Origin: Pseudomonadota bacterium
GTDB lineage: Bacteria; Pseudomonadota; Alphaproteobacteria; Rhizobiales; Xanthobacteraceae
Assembly: GCA_023387695.1 (NCBI GenBank)
Contig: JAEWHT010000452.1
Coordinates: 1 to 64,000 of the forward strand
Direction: 5' to 3'
DNA length: 64,000 nucleotides
Under the pieces are notes generated by a model. The model was not told where the DNA came from. It saw only the letters and a program-made list of their open reading frames with translations, and did no database searches. Every line of letters starts with the position of its first letter. The stretch's first letter is position 1. Of the stretch, positions 34,601-43,511 are shown piece after piece. Position numbers and translations under genes: made by a program.

Positions 34601-35914
34601 TCAGACCTGATAGTAGCGCTTGGCGCGCTCGGCGGCGCGCTTCGCAGCTTCCTGCGGCGTGGCCTGTCCGGCGGCGGCTTCCGCGAACATGTCGACCACG
34701 ACGAAGTCGCCCATGACAGCGGCGGAGGCATAGCCCAGGTCACCGGCATAGCCGTTGTCGCGGCAGCGCTTCAGGCAGTCACGATACGGCGTGATCTTGG
34801 GATCGGAGGTCCAGACCGGGTTGTCGTTGTAGGCCGGGAGCGGCGGCGAGACGTAGCCGTTGGAGGCAACCTCCCAAGCGTCGTAGTTCTCCTTGTCCAT
34901 CATGAACTTGATGTATTCCTTGACGGCCTTCGGATACTTCGAGTGCTTGTAGCCGTAGTAGACGAGCACGTTCTGCTGCTCGGTCGACACACCCACGGGT
35001 CCGATCGGCATCGGCGCGTGGTCCATATCCTTGGCGATCTCCTGCTGCTTGGGATCAGGGGAGGTCTTACCGACGGTCCAGATCGAGATGCCGTTCAGGG
35101 TAAGACTGAGTTCGCCGTTCAGGAACGCCTTGTTGTTGTTCGAGTCGTTCCACGACAGCACGCCCGGAATGAAAGTCGCATAGAGCTGCTTGACGTATTC
35201 GATCGCGGCGATCGTCTCCGGCGAGTCGATCACGACTTCGTTCTTGTCGTTGACGACCTTGCCGCCGAACGCCCACAGCGCCCACTGGCACCAGCCATTG
35301 GCGTCGCCGGTGGCATGTCCGAGCGCGAAGCCGGCCGGCGTGTTGTTCTTCTTCAAGGCCTGGCAAAGCTTGAGGAAACCGTCGGTGTCTGTGGGGAATT
35401 TCTCGAAGCCAGCCGCCTTCACGTGGCTGATGCGGTAGTTGAGGCAGCCGCCCGTCGCGCCTTGCGGAATGGCAATCCAGTTGTTGCCCTTCTTGCCGTA
35501 GCGCTCGGCAACCGGGTACCAGCCGCCATATTGCTTGCCGAGATAGTCGGCGACATCGGTCATGTCGATCAGCTTCTCGGGGAATTTGAAGGGGTCGTCG
35601 AGCGTACCGACGATGAGATCGGGACCGGCGCCGACATTGGCGGCGACCGCAGCCTTGGGACGGATGTCCTCCCAGCTCTCGGCCTCGAGCTTGACCTTGA
35701 TGCCGGTCTTCTCGGAGAACTTCTTGGTCTGCTCGGCGAACTTGTCGAACTCGGCCTGGATGAACTGCTTCCAGCGCAGCACGCGGATCGAAGCGTTCGG
35801 CTCCGGCGTGTTGGTCCACTCCGCAGCCCGAACCGGAACGATACCTGGGCCAGCCAGCAACGCTGCACCGCCCAGGCCAGCTTTAAGCACACTTCGCCTG
35901 TCGAAATCGCTCAT
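34601..35914 (-). CDS. ABC transporter sugar-binding protein (periplasmic, Tat-exported)
   Basis: 437 residues. The signal carries a twin arginine (DRRSVLKAGLGGAALLAGPG) and an Ala-rich end near VRAAE, so export is probably by Tat. The rest matches solute-binding family 1 for carbohydrates, with WEDIRPKAAVAANVGAGPDLI and later PFNNKAFLNGELSLTLNG-type segments. The start follows GGGAGAGA. It is the second gene of the ABC operon. The ligand is a sugar, identity unknown. Confidence 0.92.
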   Translation of the reverse strand: MSDFDRRSVLKAGLGGAALLAGPGIVPVRAAEWTNTPEPNASIRVLRWKQFIQAEFDKFAEQTKKFSEKTGIKVKLEAESWEDIRPKAAVAANVGAGPDLIVGTLDDPFKFPEKLIDMTDVADYLGKQYGGWYPVAERYGKKGNNWIAIPQGATGGCLNYRISHVKAAGFEKFPTDTDGFLKLCQALKKNNTPAGFALGHATGDANGWCQWALWAFGGKVVNDKNEVVIDSPETIAAIEYVKQLYATFIPGVLSWNDSNNNKAFLNGELSLTLNGISIWTVGKTSPDPKQQEIAKDMDHAPMPIGPVGVSTEQQNVLVYYGYKHSKYPKAVKEYIKFMMDKENYDAWEVASNGYVSPPLPAYNDNPVWTSDPKITPYRDCLKRCRDNGYAGDLGYASAAVMGDFVVVDMFAEAAAGQATPQEAAKRAAERAKRYYQV

Positions 35915-35970
35915 CGTTCTCTCCCTGAATATTATTTTGTCTTTTGGTAGTTTTACGTCACGAAACGCCG

Positions 35971-37032
35971 CTACATGCGCTTGCCAGTCGCCTCGTCGAA
36001 CAGATGCACCAGCGACGGATCGGGCTTCAGCTTGACCTTGTCGCCCGGGTTGAACTGGTGACGCTCGCGGAACACCGCGACGACCTGCTCGCCTCCAACC
36101 TTCGCAAACACCTGCGTCTCCGAGCCGGTCGGCTCGACCACGAGGATCTCGGCGTCAGCGCCGTCGTCGGCGATGGTGAAGTGCTCGGGACGCACGCCAT
36201 AGACGACCGGCTTGCCGTCGGAGCCCGCAGGCGCGTTCTTGAGCGGCAGCTTGACCCCGTTCGGCCCCTCGAAGGTCGCAACGCCGTTCACACGGACGTG
36301 GCCTTTCAGGAAGTTCATCGAGGGCGAGCCGATGAAGCCAGCGACAAACTGGTTGTCCGGCTTGTCGTACAGCTCGAGCGGCGTGCCCATCTGCTCGACG
36401 ATGCCGTCATGCATCACGACGATCTTGTCGGCCATGGTCTTGGCCTCGATCTGGTCGTGGGTCACGTAGACGGTGGTGGTCTTGAGCCGCTGGTGCAGCT
36501 CCTTGATCTCGGTGCGCATGGCGACGCGCAGCTTGGCGTCGAGGTTCGACAAGGGCTCGTCGAACAGGAACACCTGGGGATCGCGCACGATGGCGCGGCC
36601 CATGGCAACGCGCTGGCGCTGGCCGCCGGAGAGCTGACGTGGATAACGATCGAGCAGCGGCGACAGCGCGAGGATTTCGGCGGCGCGCTTCACGCGCTTG
36701 TTGATCTCATCTGAGCCTGCATTCCGCAGCTTCAGCGAGAAGCCCATGTTCTCGCCAACCGTCATGTGCGGATAGAGCGCGTAGTTCTGGAACACCATCG
36801 CAATGTCCCGCTCCTTGGGCTGGACATTGTTGACGACGCGGTCACCGATCGAGATCGTGCCGGAGGTGATGTTTTCGAGGCCTGCCAGCATGCGCAGAAG
36901 CGTCGACTTGCCGCAGCCGGAGGGGCCCACCAGAACGACGAACTGGCCATCCTCGATCGGGATCGAAACGCCGTGCAGGACTTCAAAATTGCCGAACGAT
37001 TTCCGCACGTCGCGGATTTGCACAGACGACAT
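35971..37032 (-). CDS. ABC sugar transporter ATPase (UgpC/MalK type)
   Basis: 353 residues. Walker A GPSGCGKSTLLRML (37-50), signature LSGGQRQRVAMGRA, Walker B VFLFDEPLSNLDAKLR and the H-loop VTHDQIEAKTMAD are all present. A C-terminal TOBE/OB domain (VYGVRPEHFTIADDG) is typical of sugar importers. It is the first gene of the long minus-strand operon, directly downstream of the LacI-operator region. Confidence 0.95.
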   Translation of the reverse strand: MSSVQIRDVRKSFGNFEVLHGVSIPIEDGQFVVLVGPSGCGKSTLLRMLAGLENITSGTISIGDRVVNNVQPKERDIAMVFQNYALYPHMTVGENMGFSLKLRNAGSDEINKRVKRAAEILALSPLLDRYPRQLSGGQRQRVAMGRAIVRDPQVFLFDEPLSNLDAKLRVAMRTEIKELHQRLKTTTVYVTHDQIEAKTMADKIVVMHDGIVEQMGTPLELYDKPDNQFVAGFIGSPSMNFLKGHVRVNGVATFEGPNGVKLPLKNAPAGSDGKPVVYGVRPEHFTIADDGADAEILVVEPTGSETQVFAKVGGEQVVAVFRERHQFNPGDKVKLKPDPSLVHLFDEATGKRM

Positions 37033-37184
37033 CTAGGCTCCCTCCTCCGACTCAGACGACGCGCAACTGTGGCGCCGCCACCGTCTTGTTTTTTCTGAAC
37101 TTCGCCGACCCGAAGCCCCTCTTAACGGGCGACATTCTCGGCAGTTTGCGCGGCTTTGGCAATTTGTCTTTGGTTAGTCGTTGC

Positions 37185-37198
37185 TGGTAGCGCTGTCA
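37185..37198. promoter_or_regulatory. LacI-type operator 1
   Basis: TGGTAGCGCTGTCA fits the TGnTAnCG-nTAnCA pattern of LacI/GalR operators. It lies between the divergent ABC operon and the LacI gene, within 45-60 bases of the lacI-type start. Confidence 0.6.
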
Positions 37199-37240
37199 AC
37201 GATCCTTTGTTTGCGGGAGTGGCTGTGTTATGAGCAACAA

Positions 37241-38338
37241 ATGGGTCGAAAGCGCACCAAGTCTGGCAAGATTCGGTTGGCTGAAGTCGCCGAGCTCGCC
37301 GGCGTCAGCCCGATTACGGCGTCCCGCTTCTTCCGCAATCCCGAGGCATTGTCGATCGCCAAGCGGACACGGGTCGAGAGCGCGGCCCGGGAGCTCGGCT
37401 ATGTGCCCAACCTTGCGGCACGTGCACTGGCTTCGCAGCGCACCGAAGTGATCGGTGTCTTGATTCCGTCACTGACCAACAACGTGTTTTCCGACGTGCT
37501 GCGCGGCATCTATGACGCCTCCGAAGGCAGCCGTTACTCGATCCAGTTGTCCAACACACGCTACAGTATCCTCCAGGAGGAGAAGCTGCTGCGCCTGTTT
37601 CTGGCGCAGAAGCCGGCGGGACTGATCGTCACGGGAATCGACCAGACTACGGAATCGCGCGCGATGCTGGAGGCGGCCGACTGCCCGATCGTGCAGATCA
37701 TGGAAATCGGGCCCAACCCGGTCGACATGATGATCGGCTTTTCCCATTTTGATGCAGCGCGCGCGGCGATTGCACATCTGTTCGAGCAGGGCCATCGCAA
37801 GATCGGCTTCGTCGGCGCGCGCATGGATCCGCGGGTGCAGCGCAGGCTCGACGGCTATGTCGCCGCCATGAAGGACGCCGGCCTTTACGACCAAAGGCTG
37901 ATCGTGACGACGGCGACACCAACCTCGGTGACGCTCGGCGGCGCGCTGTTCGCCGACATCCTCGCGCGCGAGCCTGGACTCGACGCGGTATTCTGCGCCA
38001 ATGACGACCTTGCGCTCGGCGTTCTCTTCGAATGCCGGCGCCGGGAGATCTCGATCCCCGACCAGATCGCGATCGTCGGCTTCAACGACCTCGAATTCAT
38101 GGCCTCGTCGGTGCCGACGCTGACGAGCGTGCGGACCAACCGTTACGAGATGGGCAGCACTGCTGCCGCGATGCTGATCGAGGCGATCGAGGGCAAGCGC
38201 CCGGAAGAACCCGTGCTCGATCTCGGCTTTACCGTGATCGAGCGACAGAGTTCGCAGACGCAGCGGCCAACAACGAGCCCTCGTTCGCCGGAATGGTCGC
38301 CAGTCACACAAAATGATAGCGTTACCAACGACCCCTGA
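37241..38338 (+). CDS. LacI/GalR-family transcriptional regulator
   Basis: 365 residues. The N-terminal helix-turn-helix reads IRLAEVAELAGVSPITASRFFRNPE, with the hinge LAARALASQRTEVIGVLIPSL; the rest is a sugar-binding core ending in GFNDLEFMASSVPTLTSV. It matches the GntR-like branch of LacI regulators. The start at 37241 is favoured because the open frame upstream runs through the operator. It sits between the ABC operon and the dehydratase gene and probably represses both, released by a sugar-acid ligand. Confidence 0.92.
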   Translation: MGRKRTKSGKIRLAEVAELAGVSPITASRFFRNPEALSIAKRTRVESAARELGYVPNLAARALASQRTEVIGVLIPSLTNNVFSDVLRGIYDASEGSRYSIQLSNTRYSILQEEKLLRLFLAQKPAGLIVTGIDQTTESRAMLEAADCPIVQIMEIGPNPVDMMIGFSHFDAARAAIAHLFEQGHRKIGFVGARMDPRVQRRLDGYVAAMKDAGLYDQRLIVTTATPTSVTLGGALFADILAREPGLDAVFCANDDLALGVLFECRRREISIPDQIAIVGFNDLEFMASSVPTLTSVRTNRYEMGSTAAAMLIEAIEGKRPEEPVLDLGFTVIERQSSQTQRPTTSPRSPEWSPVTQNDSVTNDP

Positions 38339-38353
38339 GTAGTATCGCTACCA
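38314..38353. promoter_or_regulatory. LacI-type operators 2 and 3
   Basis: TGATAGCGTTACCA (38314-38327) and TAGTATCGCTACCA (38340-38353) match operator 1 in pattern. They lie 26 bases apart, centre to centre, before the dehydratase gene; the first overlaps the end of the lacI-type coding region. Two near-phased sites suggest cooperative repression. Confidence 0.62.
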
Positions 38354-38466
38354 TGAGGAAACGCTCGCCAGCAGGCGGGCCGTCATTACATGCTCGCGCC
38401 GCCGGGCGCCGCACCGATCGACATCGCCGGACGTCGGCCGTGCGACTGCATTGAAGGAGAAACCCA

Positions 38467-40296
38467 ATGACAAAAAAGCCAACCAATGGGCATGCGCCCG
38501 CCGGTAACGGCACCCGCCGCCACCTTCGCTCGCAGGACTGGTTCAACAATCCGCACAATCCGGGCATGACCGCGCTCTACCTGGAGCGCTACCTGAATTT
38601 CGGCCTCACCCGCGCCGAGCTGCAGTCCGGCAAGCCGATCATCGGCATCGCCCAGACCGGCAACGACCTCTCCCCCTGCAATCGCCACCACATCGAGCTG
38701 GCCCACCGCGTCCGCGAAGGCATCCGCGAGGCCGGCGGCATTGCGATGGAATTCCCGACCCACCCGATCCAGGAGACCGGCAAGCGCCCGACCGCGGCGC
38801 TCGACCGCAACCTCGCCTATCTCGGCCTGGTCGAGGTTCTCTACGGCTATCCGCTCGACGGCGTGGTCCTGACCACCGGCTGCGACAAGACCACACCCGC
38901 CCTGATGATGGCGGCGGCGACCGTGAACCTGCCGGCGATCGTGCTGTCGGGCGGCCCGATGCTCAATGGCTGGCACAATGGCGAGCGCACCGGCTCCGGC
39001 ACCATCGTCTGGAAGTCGCGCGAGCGGCTTGCCGCCGGCGAGATCGACTATGAAGAGTTCATGGAGATCGTGGCGTCATCAGCGCCTTCGGTCGGCCATT
39101 GCAACACCATGGGCACGGCCTCGACCATGAACGGCCTCGCCGAAGCGCTCGGCTTCTCGCTGCCGGGCTGCTCGGCGATCCCCGCCCCCTACCGCGAACG
39201 CGGCCAGATCGCCTACGAGACAGGAAAACGCGCCGTCGAGATGGTCTGGGAAGATCTCAAGCCTTCGGACATCCTGACACGCAAAGCGTTCGAGAACTGT
39301 ATCGTGATCAATTCGGCGATCGGCGGCTCGACCAACGCGCCGATCCACATCAACGCGCTCGCCCGTCACATCGGCGTGGAGCTCTCGATCGACGACTGGC
39401 AGAAATTCGGCCATGACGTGCCGTTGCTCGTCAACATGCAGCCGGCCGGCTTCTATCTCGGCGAAGAATTCCACCGCGCCGGCGGCGTGCCGGCCGTGGT
39501 GCGCGAATTGATGAAGCACAAGCGCATCCACGAGGACGCGGTCACCGTCAACGGTCGCGGCATCGGCGAGAACTGCAAGAATGCGCCCGCGCCCGACAAC
39601 GACGTGATCTGGGCTTACGACAAGCCGCTGGTGAAGGACGCCGGCTTCCTGGTGCTGAAGGGCAATCTGTTCGATTCCGCGATCATGAAGACCAGCGTGA
39701 TCTCGAAGGAATTCCGCGACCGCTACCTCAGCAACCCCAAGGAGCCGAACGCCTTCGAGGGCCGCGCCATCGTATTCGAGGGCCCGGAGGATTATCACGA
39801 GCGCATCGATGACGCCTCGCTCGGCATCGACGAACACTGCGTGCTGTTCATTCGCGGCACCGGCCCGATCGGCTATCCCGGCGGCGCCGAGGTCGTGAAC
39901 ATGCAGCCGCCGGCGGCGCTGATCAAACGCGGCATCCTGTCCCTGCCCTGCATCGGTGACGGCCGCCAGTCCGGCACCTCGGGCTCGCCGTCGATCCTCA
40001 ATGCCTCGCCGGAAGCGGCCGCCAATGGCGGGCTTGCGATCCTCAAGAACGGCGACAAGGTCCGCATCGACCTCAACAAGGGCAGCGCCAACATCCTGAT
40101 TTCCGACGAGGAGCTGAAGAAGCGTCACGCTGAGCTCAAGGCCGCCGGCGGCTTCAAGCATCCGCCGAACCAGACGCCGTGGCAGGAGATCTACCGCAAC
40201 ACCGTCGGCCAGCAGTCGACCGGCGCCTGCATGGAGCTCGCCACGCGCTACCAGAACGTCGCCTCGGCGTTTGGTGTGCCGCGGGATAATCACTAG
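38467..40296 (+). CDS. IlvD/Edd-family aldonate dehydratase (xylonate dehydratase-like)
   Basis: 609 residues. Fe-S ligand cysteines are in SPCNRHHI, TGCDKTTPA and GHCNTMGTAST; the C-terminal GRQSGTSGSPSILN and NMQPPAAL motifs are typical of sugar-acid dehydratases of the XylD/AraC type rather than true IlvD. It should convert an aldonate to a 2-keto-3-deoxy acid. GAAGGAGAA precedes the ATG. Two LacI operators lie directly upstream. Exact sugar unknown (xylonate, arabinonate, fuconate or galactonate are candidates). Confidence 0.88.
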   Translation: MTKKPTNGHAPAGNGTRRHLRSQDWFNNPHNPGMTALYLERYLNFGLTRAELQSGKPIIGIAQTGNDLSPCNRHHIELAHRVREGIREAGGIAMEFPTHPIQETGKRPTAALDRNLAYLGLVEVLYGYPLDGVVLTTGCDKTTPALMMAAATVNLPAIVLSGGPMLNGWHNGERTGSGTIVWKSRERLAAGEIDYEEFMEIVASSAPSVGHCNTMGTASTMNGLAEALGFSLPGCSAIPAPYRERGQIAYETGKRAVEMVWEDLKPSDILTRKAFENCIVINSAIGGSTNAPIHINALARHIGVELSIDDWQKFGHDVPLLVNMQPAGFYLGEEFHRAGGVPAVVRELMKHKRIHEDAVTVNGRGIGENCKNAPAPDNDVIWAYDKPLVKDAGFLVLKGNLFDSAIMKTSVISKEFRDRYLSNPKEPNAFEGRAIVFEGPEDYHERIDDASLGIDEHCVLFIRGTGPIGYPGGAEVVNMQPPAALIKRGILSLPCIGDGRQSGTSGSPSILNASPEAAANGGLAILKNGDKVRIDLNKGSANILISDEELKKRHAELKAAGGFKHPPNQTPWQEIYRNTVGQQSTGACMELATRYQNVASAFGVPRDNH

Positions 40297-40306
40297 CAAC
40301 CGCACC

Positions 40307-40390
40307 GTCATTGCGAGGAGCGAAGCGACGAAGCAATCCAGACAGCCACTGCGGCAAGATTCTGGATTGCGTCGCTTCGCTCGCAATGAC
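40307..40390. repeat. Palindromic repeat, family 1, copy C
   Basis: Begins GTCATTGCGAGGAGCGAAGC and ends GCTTCGCTCGCAATGAC. Inner arms GAAGCAATCCAGA and TCTGGATTGCGTC pair well. It lies between the dehydratase and the first SDR of the same operon. Confidence 0.9.
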
Positions 40391-40430
40391 GAAAAACTAA
40401 CAGACCAATTCAGGTGAGGAGAACAAGAAC

Positions 40431-41162
40431 ATGGCAGACCGCCTCAAAGGAAAGCGCGCCGTCATCACGGCTGCAGCGGCAGGCATCGGGCGCGCATGCG
40501 CGCTCGCATTCGCGCGTGAAGGCGCAACCGTCATCGCCACCGACATCAACGAAGCCGGCATCGCTGATCTGACCAAGCAAGGCATCGCCGAGGTCGCCAA
40601 GCTCGACGTCCGCAACACCGCCGACGTCAACGCTTTTGCAAAGCGCATCGGCAAGATCGACATCCTGCTCAACGCGGCCGGCTTCGTGCACCACGGCACC
40701 ATCCTGGAATGCTCGGAAGAGGATTTCGATTTCTCGTTCGACCTCAACGTCAAGTCGATGCACCGGACCATCAAGGCGTTCCTGCCCGACATGCTCGCGG
40801 GCGGCGGCGGCAGCATCGTCAACATCTCGTCCTGCGCGGCGCTGCGGCCGCCGGCGAACCGCTACGTCTACAGCTCGTCGAAGGCCGCCGTGTCGCTGCT
40901 GACCCGCGCAGTCGCGCTCGACTTCATCACCAAGGGCATCCGCTGCAACTCGATCTGCCCGGGCACCGTCGAGACTCCCTCGATGCTCGATCGCGCGGCC
41001 GCGCAAGGCCCCCAGGGCAAGGAGATGTTCATCTCGCGCCAGAAAATGGGCCGGCTTGGCACCGCCGACGAAATCGCCAACATGGCGATCTATCTCGGCA
41101 GCGACGAGAGCGCCTTCACCACCGGCGTCGACCTCGTCGTCGACGGCGGCTACATGCTCTGA
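40431..41162 (+). CDS. SDR dehydrogenase, 2-keto-3-deoxy-fuconate dehydrogenase-like
   Basis: 243 residues. Rossmann motif TAAAAGIGRA (residues 13-22), NAAG motif, catalytic Ser and YVYSSSKAA (Tyr-x-x-x-Lys). The sequence GIRCNSICPGTVETPSM and the C-terminal DESAFTTGVDLVVDGGYML closely resemble the BDH2-like SDRs that include 2-keto-3-deoxy-L-fuconate dehydrogenases. GGTGAGGAG precedes the start. It follows the dehydratase and likely oxidises its product in a non-phosphorylating branch. Confidence 0.85.
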   Translation: MADRLKGKRAVITAAAAGIGRACALAFAREGATVIATDINEAGIADLTKQGIAEVAKLDVRNTADVNAFAKRIGKIDILLNAAGFVHHGTILECSEEDFDFSFDLNVKSMHRTIKAFLPDMLAGGGGSIVNISSCAALRPPANRYVYSSSKAAVSLLTRAVALDFITKGIRCNSICPGTVETPSMLDRAAAQGPQGKEMFISRQKMGRLGTADEIANMAIYLGSDESAFTTGVDLVVDGGYML

Positions 41163-41179
41163 CGCCAAAGGCCTCCAGC

Positions 41180-41926
41180 ATGAACAAGATCGATCTCAAC
41201 GACCGCGTCGCCATCGTCACCGGCGGCGCGCAGGGCTTTGGCCGCGCCATCACCGAGCGCTTTGTCGCCTCCGGCGCCAAGGTCGCGATCTGGGACTTCG
41301 ATGCGGCCCTGGCCGAGAAGACCGCGAAGGAGATCGGCGACAAGGTTCGCGTCTTCAAGGTCGACGTCACCGACACCGCAGGCGTCGAGCAGGCGCGCGA
41401 TGCGACGCTGGCCGCCTTCGGCAAGATCGACATCCTCGTCAACAATGCCGGCATCGCCGGCGTCAACAAGCCGGTCTGGGAGACCGATCTCGAGGAATGG
41501 CGCAAGGTGCTGCGCATCAACCTCGACGGCCCCTTCATCGTCTGCAAGGCGATCGTGCCGGTGATGCTGAAGCAGAAATACGGGCGGATCGTGAACATCG
41601 CCTCGATCGCCGGCAAGGAAGGCAATCCGAACGCCTCGCACTATTCGGCGTCGAAGGCCGGTCTGATCGCGCTGACGAAGTCGCTCGGCAAGGAGCTCGC
41701 CGCCCATGACATCCTCGTCAATGCGGTGACACCGGCGGCGGCGAAGACCGCGATCTTCGACCAGATGACGCAGCAACACATCGACTTCATGCTGTCGAAG
41801 ATTCCCAAGGCGCGGTTCGTGCTGGTGGAAGAGCTGGCCGCGATGGCCGCCTGGCTTGCATCCGAAGATTGTGCCTTCTCCACCGGCGCGGTCTTTGATA
41901 TTTCCGGAGGCCGGGCGACCTACTGA
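41180..41926 (+). CDS. SDR dehydrogenase, probable sugar dehydrogenase
   Basis: 248 residues of the classical SDR family. TGGAQGFGRA is the glycine-rich motif, NNAG follows, and the catalytic pair is in SHYSASKAG. The ATG at 41180 begins the conserved MNKIDLNDRVAIVTGG. It follows the previous SDR by 17 bases. In this island it could oxidise the sugar to its lactone or acid, i.e. the first catabolic step. Substrate is inferred from context only. Confidence 0.85.
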   Translation: MNKIDLNDRVAIVTGGAQGFGRAITERFVASGAKVAIWDFDAALAEKTAKEIGDKVRVFKVDVTDTAGVEQARDATLAAFGKIDILVNNAGIAGVNKPVWETDLEEWRKVLRINLDGPFIVCKAIVPVMLKQKYGRIVNIASIAGKEGNPNASHYSASKAGLIALTKSLGKELAAHDILVNAVTPAAAKTAIFDQMTQQHIDFMLSKIPKARFVLVEELAAMAAWLASEDCAFSTGAVFDISGGRATY

Positions 41927-41955
41927 GGCGTGAGGTCCGCCCGAGGAGGCGGACC

Positions 41956-43113
41956 ATGACCCTTGGACGTCGTGATTTTGTGAAGCTTGCCGCCGGCACG
42001 GCCGCGCTGCCTTCGCTGACGCATGGTGCGCTCGCGCAGCTCGCACCGAACCCGCCGAGCATCAGGATGCCCTCGCCCGCCGAACGCAAGGCGATGGGCC
42101 TGCTCGCACTGACCTTCATGGACAAATATGAGGTGCCGGCGCTTTCCTTTGCGATTGGCTACGCCGGTGCGATCGTCCATCAGGCCGCTTTTGGCGTTGC
42201 CGACCACGAGCGGAACGAAGCTGCGACACCGCAACATCTGTTTCGTATCGCCAGCGTCAGCAAGATGATCACCTCGGTTACGCTATTCCGGCTGATCGAG
42301 GAGAACCGGGTGAAGCTGACAGACCGCGTATTCGGCCCCGGCGCGTTGCTCGGCACCGATTACGGCGCACCGCCCTACTCGTCCGGCATCGACCAGATCA
42401 CGCTCGAGCATCTCCTGACCCACACCGGCGGCGGCTGGAGCAACGACAATCGCGATCCCATGTTCACGCATCCGCACATGGACCACGCGCAGCTGATCAG
42501 TTGGACACTGGCCAACCGGCCGCTGGACCGCCCGCCGGGCCAGCACTACGCCTACTCCAATTTCGGCTATTGCGTGCTCGGTCGCGTCATCGAGAAGCTT
42601 ACCGGGCAGCGGTACGCCGAACACGTCCGCACCGAAGTGCTCGGCCGTTGCGCCGTCACAGATATGACGATTGCCGGCAACACCCGCGATCAGCGTCAGC
42701 CTGGCGAAGTCGCCTATTACAGCAAAGGCGAAAGCCCCTACGATATGAATGTCAGGCGGATGGACTCGCACGGCGGCTGGATCGCGACGCCGACTGACCT
42801 CGTGCAATTCCTGATGCATGTCGACGGCTACGCGCGCCCGGCAAACATTCTGCGACCGCGCACTATCGAGGTCATGACATCAGCGCCGAGTTACAGCCCG
42901 GATTACGCCAAGGGATTCTCTATCAACAAGTTCGACAATTGGTGGCATAATGGCAGCCTGCCCGGCACCAGCACTATTGCCGTCAGAACCCATGGCGGCT
43001 TCTGCTGGGCCGCCTTCACCAACACCAGGCGACCGAATACGAACATGGATGGCGAACTCGATCAGCTCAATTGGACCATGGCGCGCCAGGTCAGCGAATG
43101 GCGGGTGGCCTGA
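41956..43113 (+). CDS. Beta-lactamase-fold serine hydrolase, Tat-exported
   Basis: 385 residues. A twin-arginine signal (RRDFVKLAAGTAALPSL) leads to cleavage near ALAQ. The catalytic S-x-x-K is in IASVSKM and the tyrosine motif in YSNFGY, as in class C beta-lactamases and penicillin-binding-like esterases. The third motif may be HNGSLPG. It is followed after three bases by the GFA-type gene. Such enzymes are often esterases or D-aminopeptidases; resistance function is not implied. Confidence 0.88.
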   Translation: MTLGRRDFVKLAAGTAALPSLTHGALAQLAPNPPSIRMPSPAERKAMGLLALTFMDKYEVPALSFAIGYAGAIVHQAAFGVADHERNEAATPQHLFRIASVSKMITSVTLFRLIEENRVKLTDRVFGPGALLGTDYGAPPYSSGIDQITLEHLLTHTGGGWSNDNRDPMFTHPHMDHAQLISWTLANRPLDRPPGQHYAYSNFGYCVLGRVIEKLTGQRYAEHVRTEVLGRCAVTDMTIAGNTRDQRQPGEVAYYSKGESPYDMNVRRMDSHGGWIATPTDLVQFLMHVDGYARPANILRPRTIEVMTSAPSYSPDYAKGFSINKFDNWWHNGSLPGTSTIAVRTHGGFCWAAFTNTRRPNTNMDGELDQLNWTMARQVSEWRVA

Positions 43114-43116
43114 GCC

Positions 43117-43509
43117 ATGATCCGTGAAGGTGGATGCCTCTGCGGCGCGGTGCGGTTCAAGGCGGAAGGTGAGCCGCTGAACGTGCGCGTCTGTCACTGC
43201 CGCCTCTGTCAGAAGGCGATGGGCTCGCCCTACTTCGCCCGCGCCCAGTTCGACCAGAAGTCGCTGTCCGTCGAGGGTGACACCGGCCGCTATGCATCGT
43301 CGGAAAACATCGACCGTGTGTTCTGCAAGACTTGCGGCACGCGGCTGTTCGCGTGGCGGCGCAACGGCACGCTGGCCGGCGTGGCGCTCGCGACCTTCGA
43401 CGACCGCAACGCCTTCGCGCCGACCGAGCACATCTGGGTCTCGGAGAAGCTCGCCTGGGTGAAGGTCGAAGATGGCGTCAAGCAATATGAGACGACGCTC
43501 CCGGTCTGA
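43117..43509 (+). CDS. GFA/CENP-V family zinc protein
   Basis: 130 residues with the GFA zinc ligands: GGCLCGAVRF, VCHCRLCQKA, and FCKTCGTRLF. The family includes glutathione-dependent formaldehyde-activating enzymes but most members are functionally unclear. It starts three bases after the hydrolase stop and is convergent with a DMT exporter gene (stops two bases apart). Confidence 0.88.
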   Translation: MIREGGCLCGAVRFKAEGEPLNVRVCHCRLCQKAMGSPYFARAQFDQKSLSVEGDTGRYASSENIDRVFCKTCGTRLFAWRRNGTLAGVALATFDDRNAFAPTEHIWVSEKLAWVKVEDGVKQYETTLPV

Positions 43510-43511
43510 GA

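Noticed and set aside
39079..40386. 435-codon minus-strand frame
   Set aside because: Antisense to the IlvD/Edd-family dehydratase, whose frame has clear motifs.
41165..41926. Fusion of both SDR genes in one long frame from 40709
   Set aside because: The part before 41180 is an out-of-frame shadow of the first SDR; the second SDR has its own ATG.
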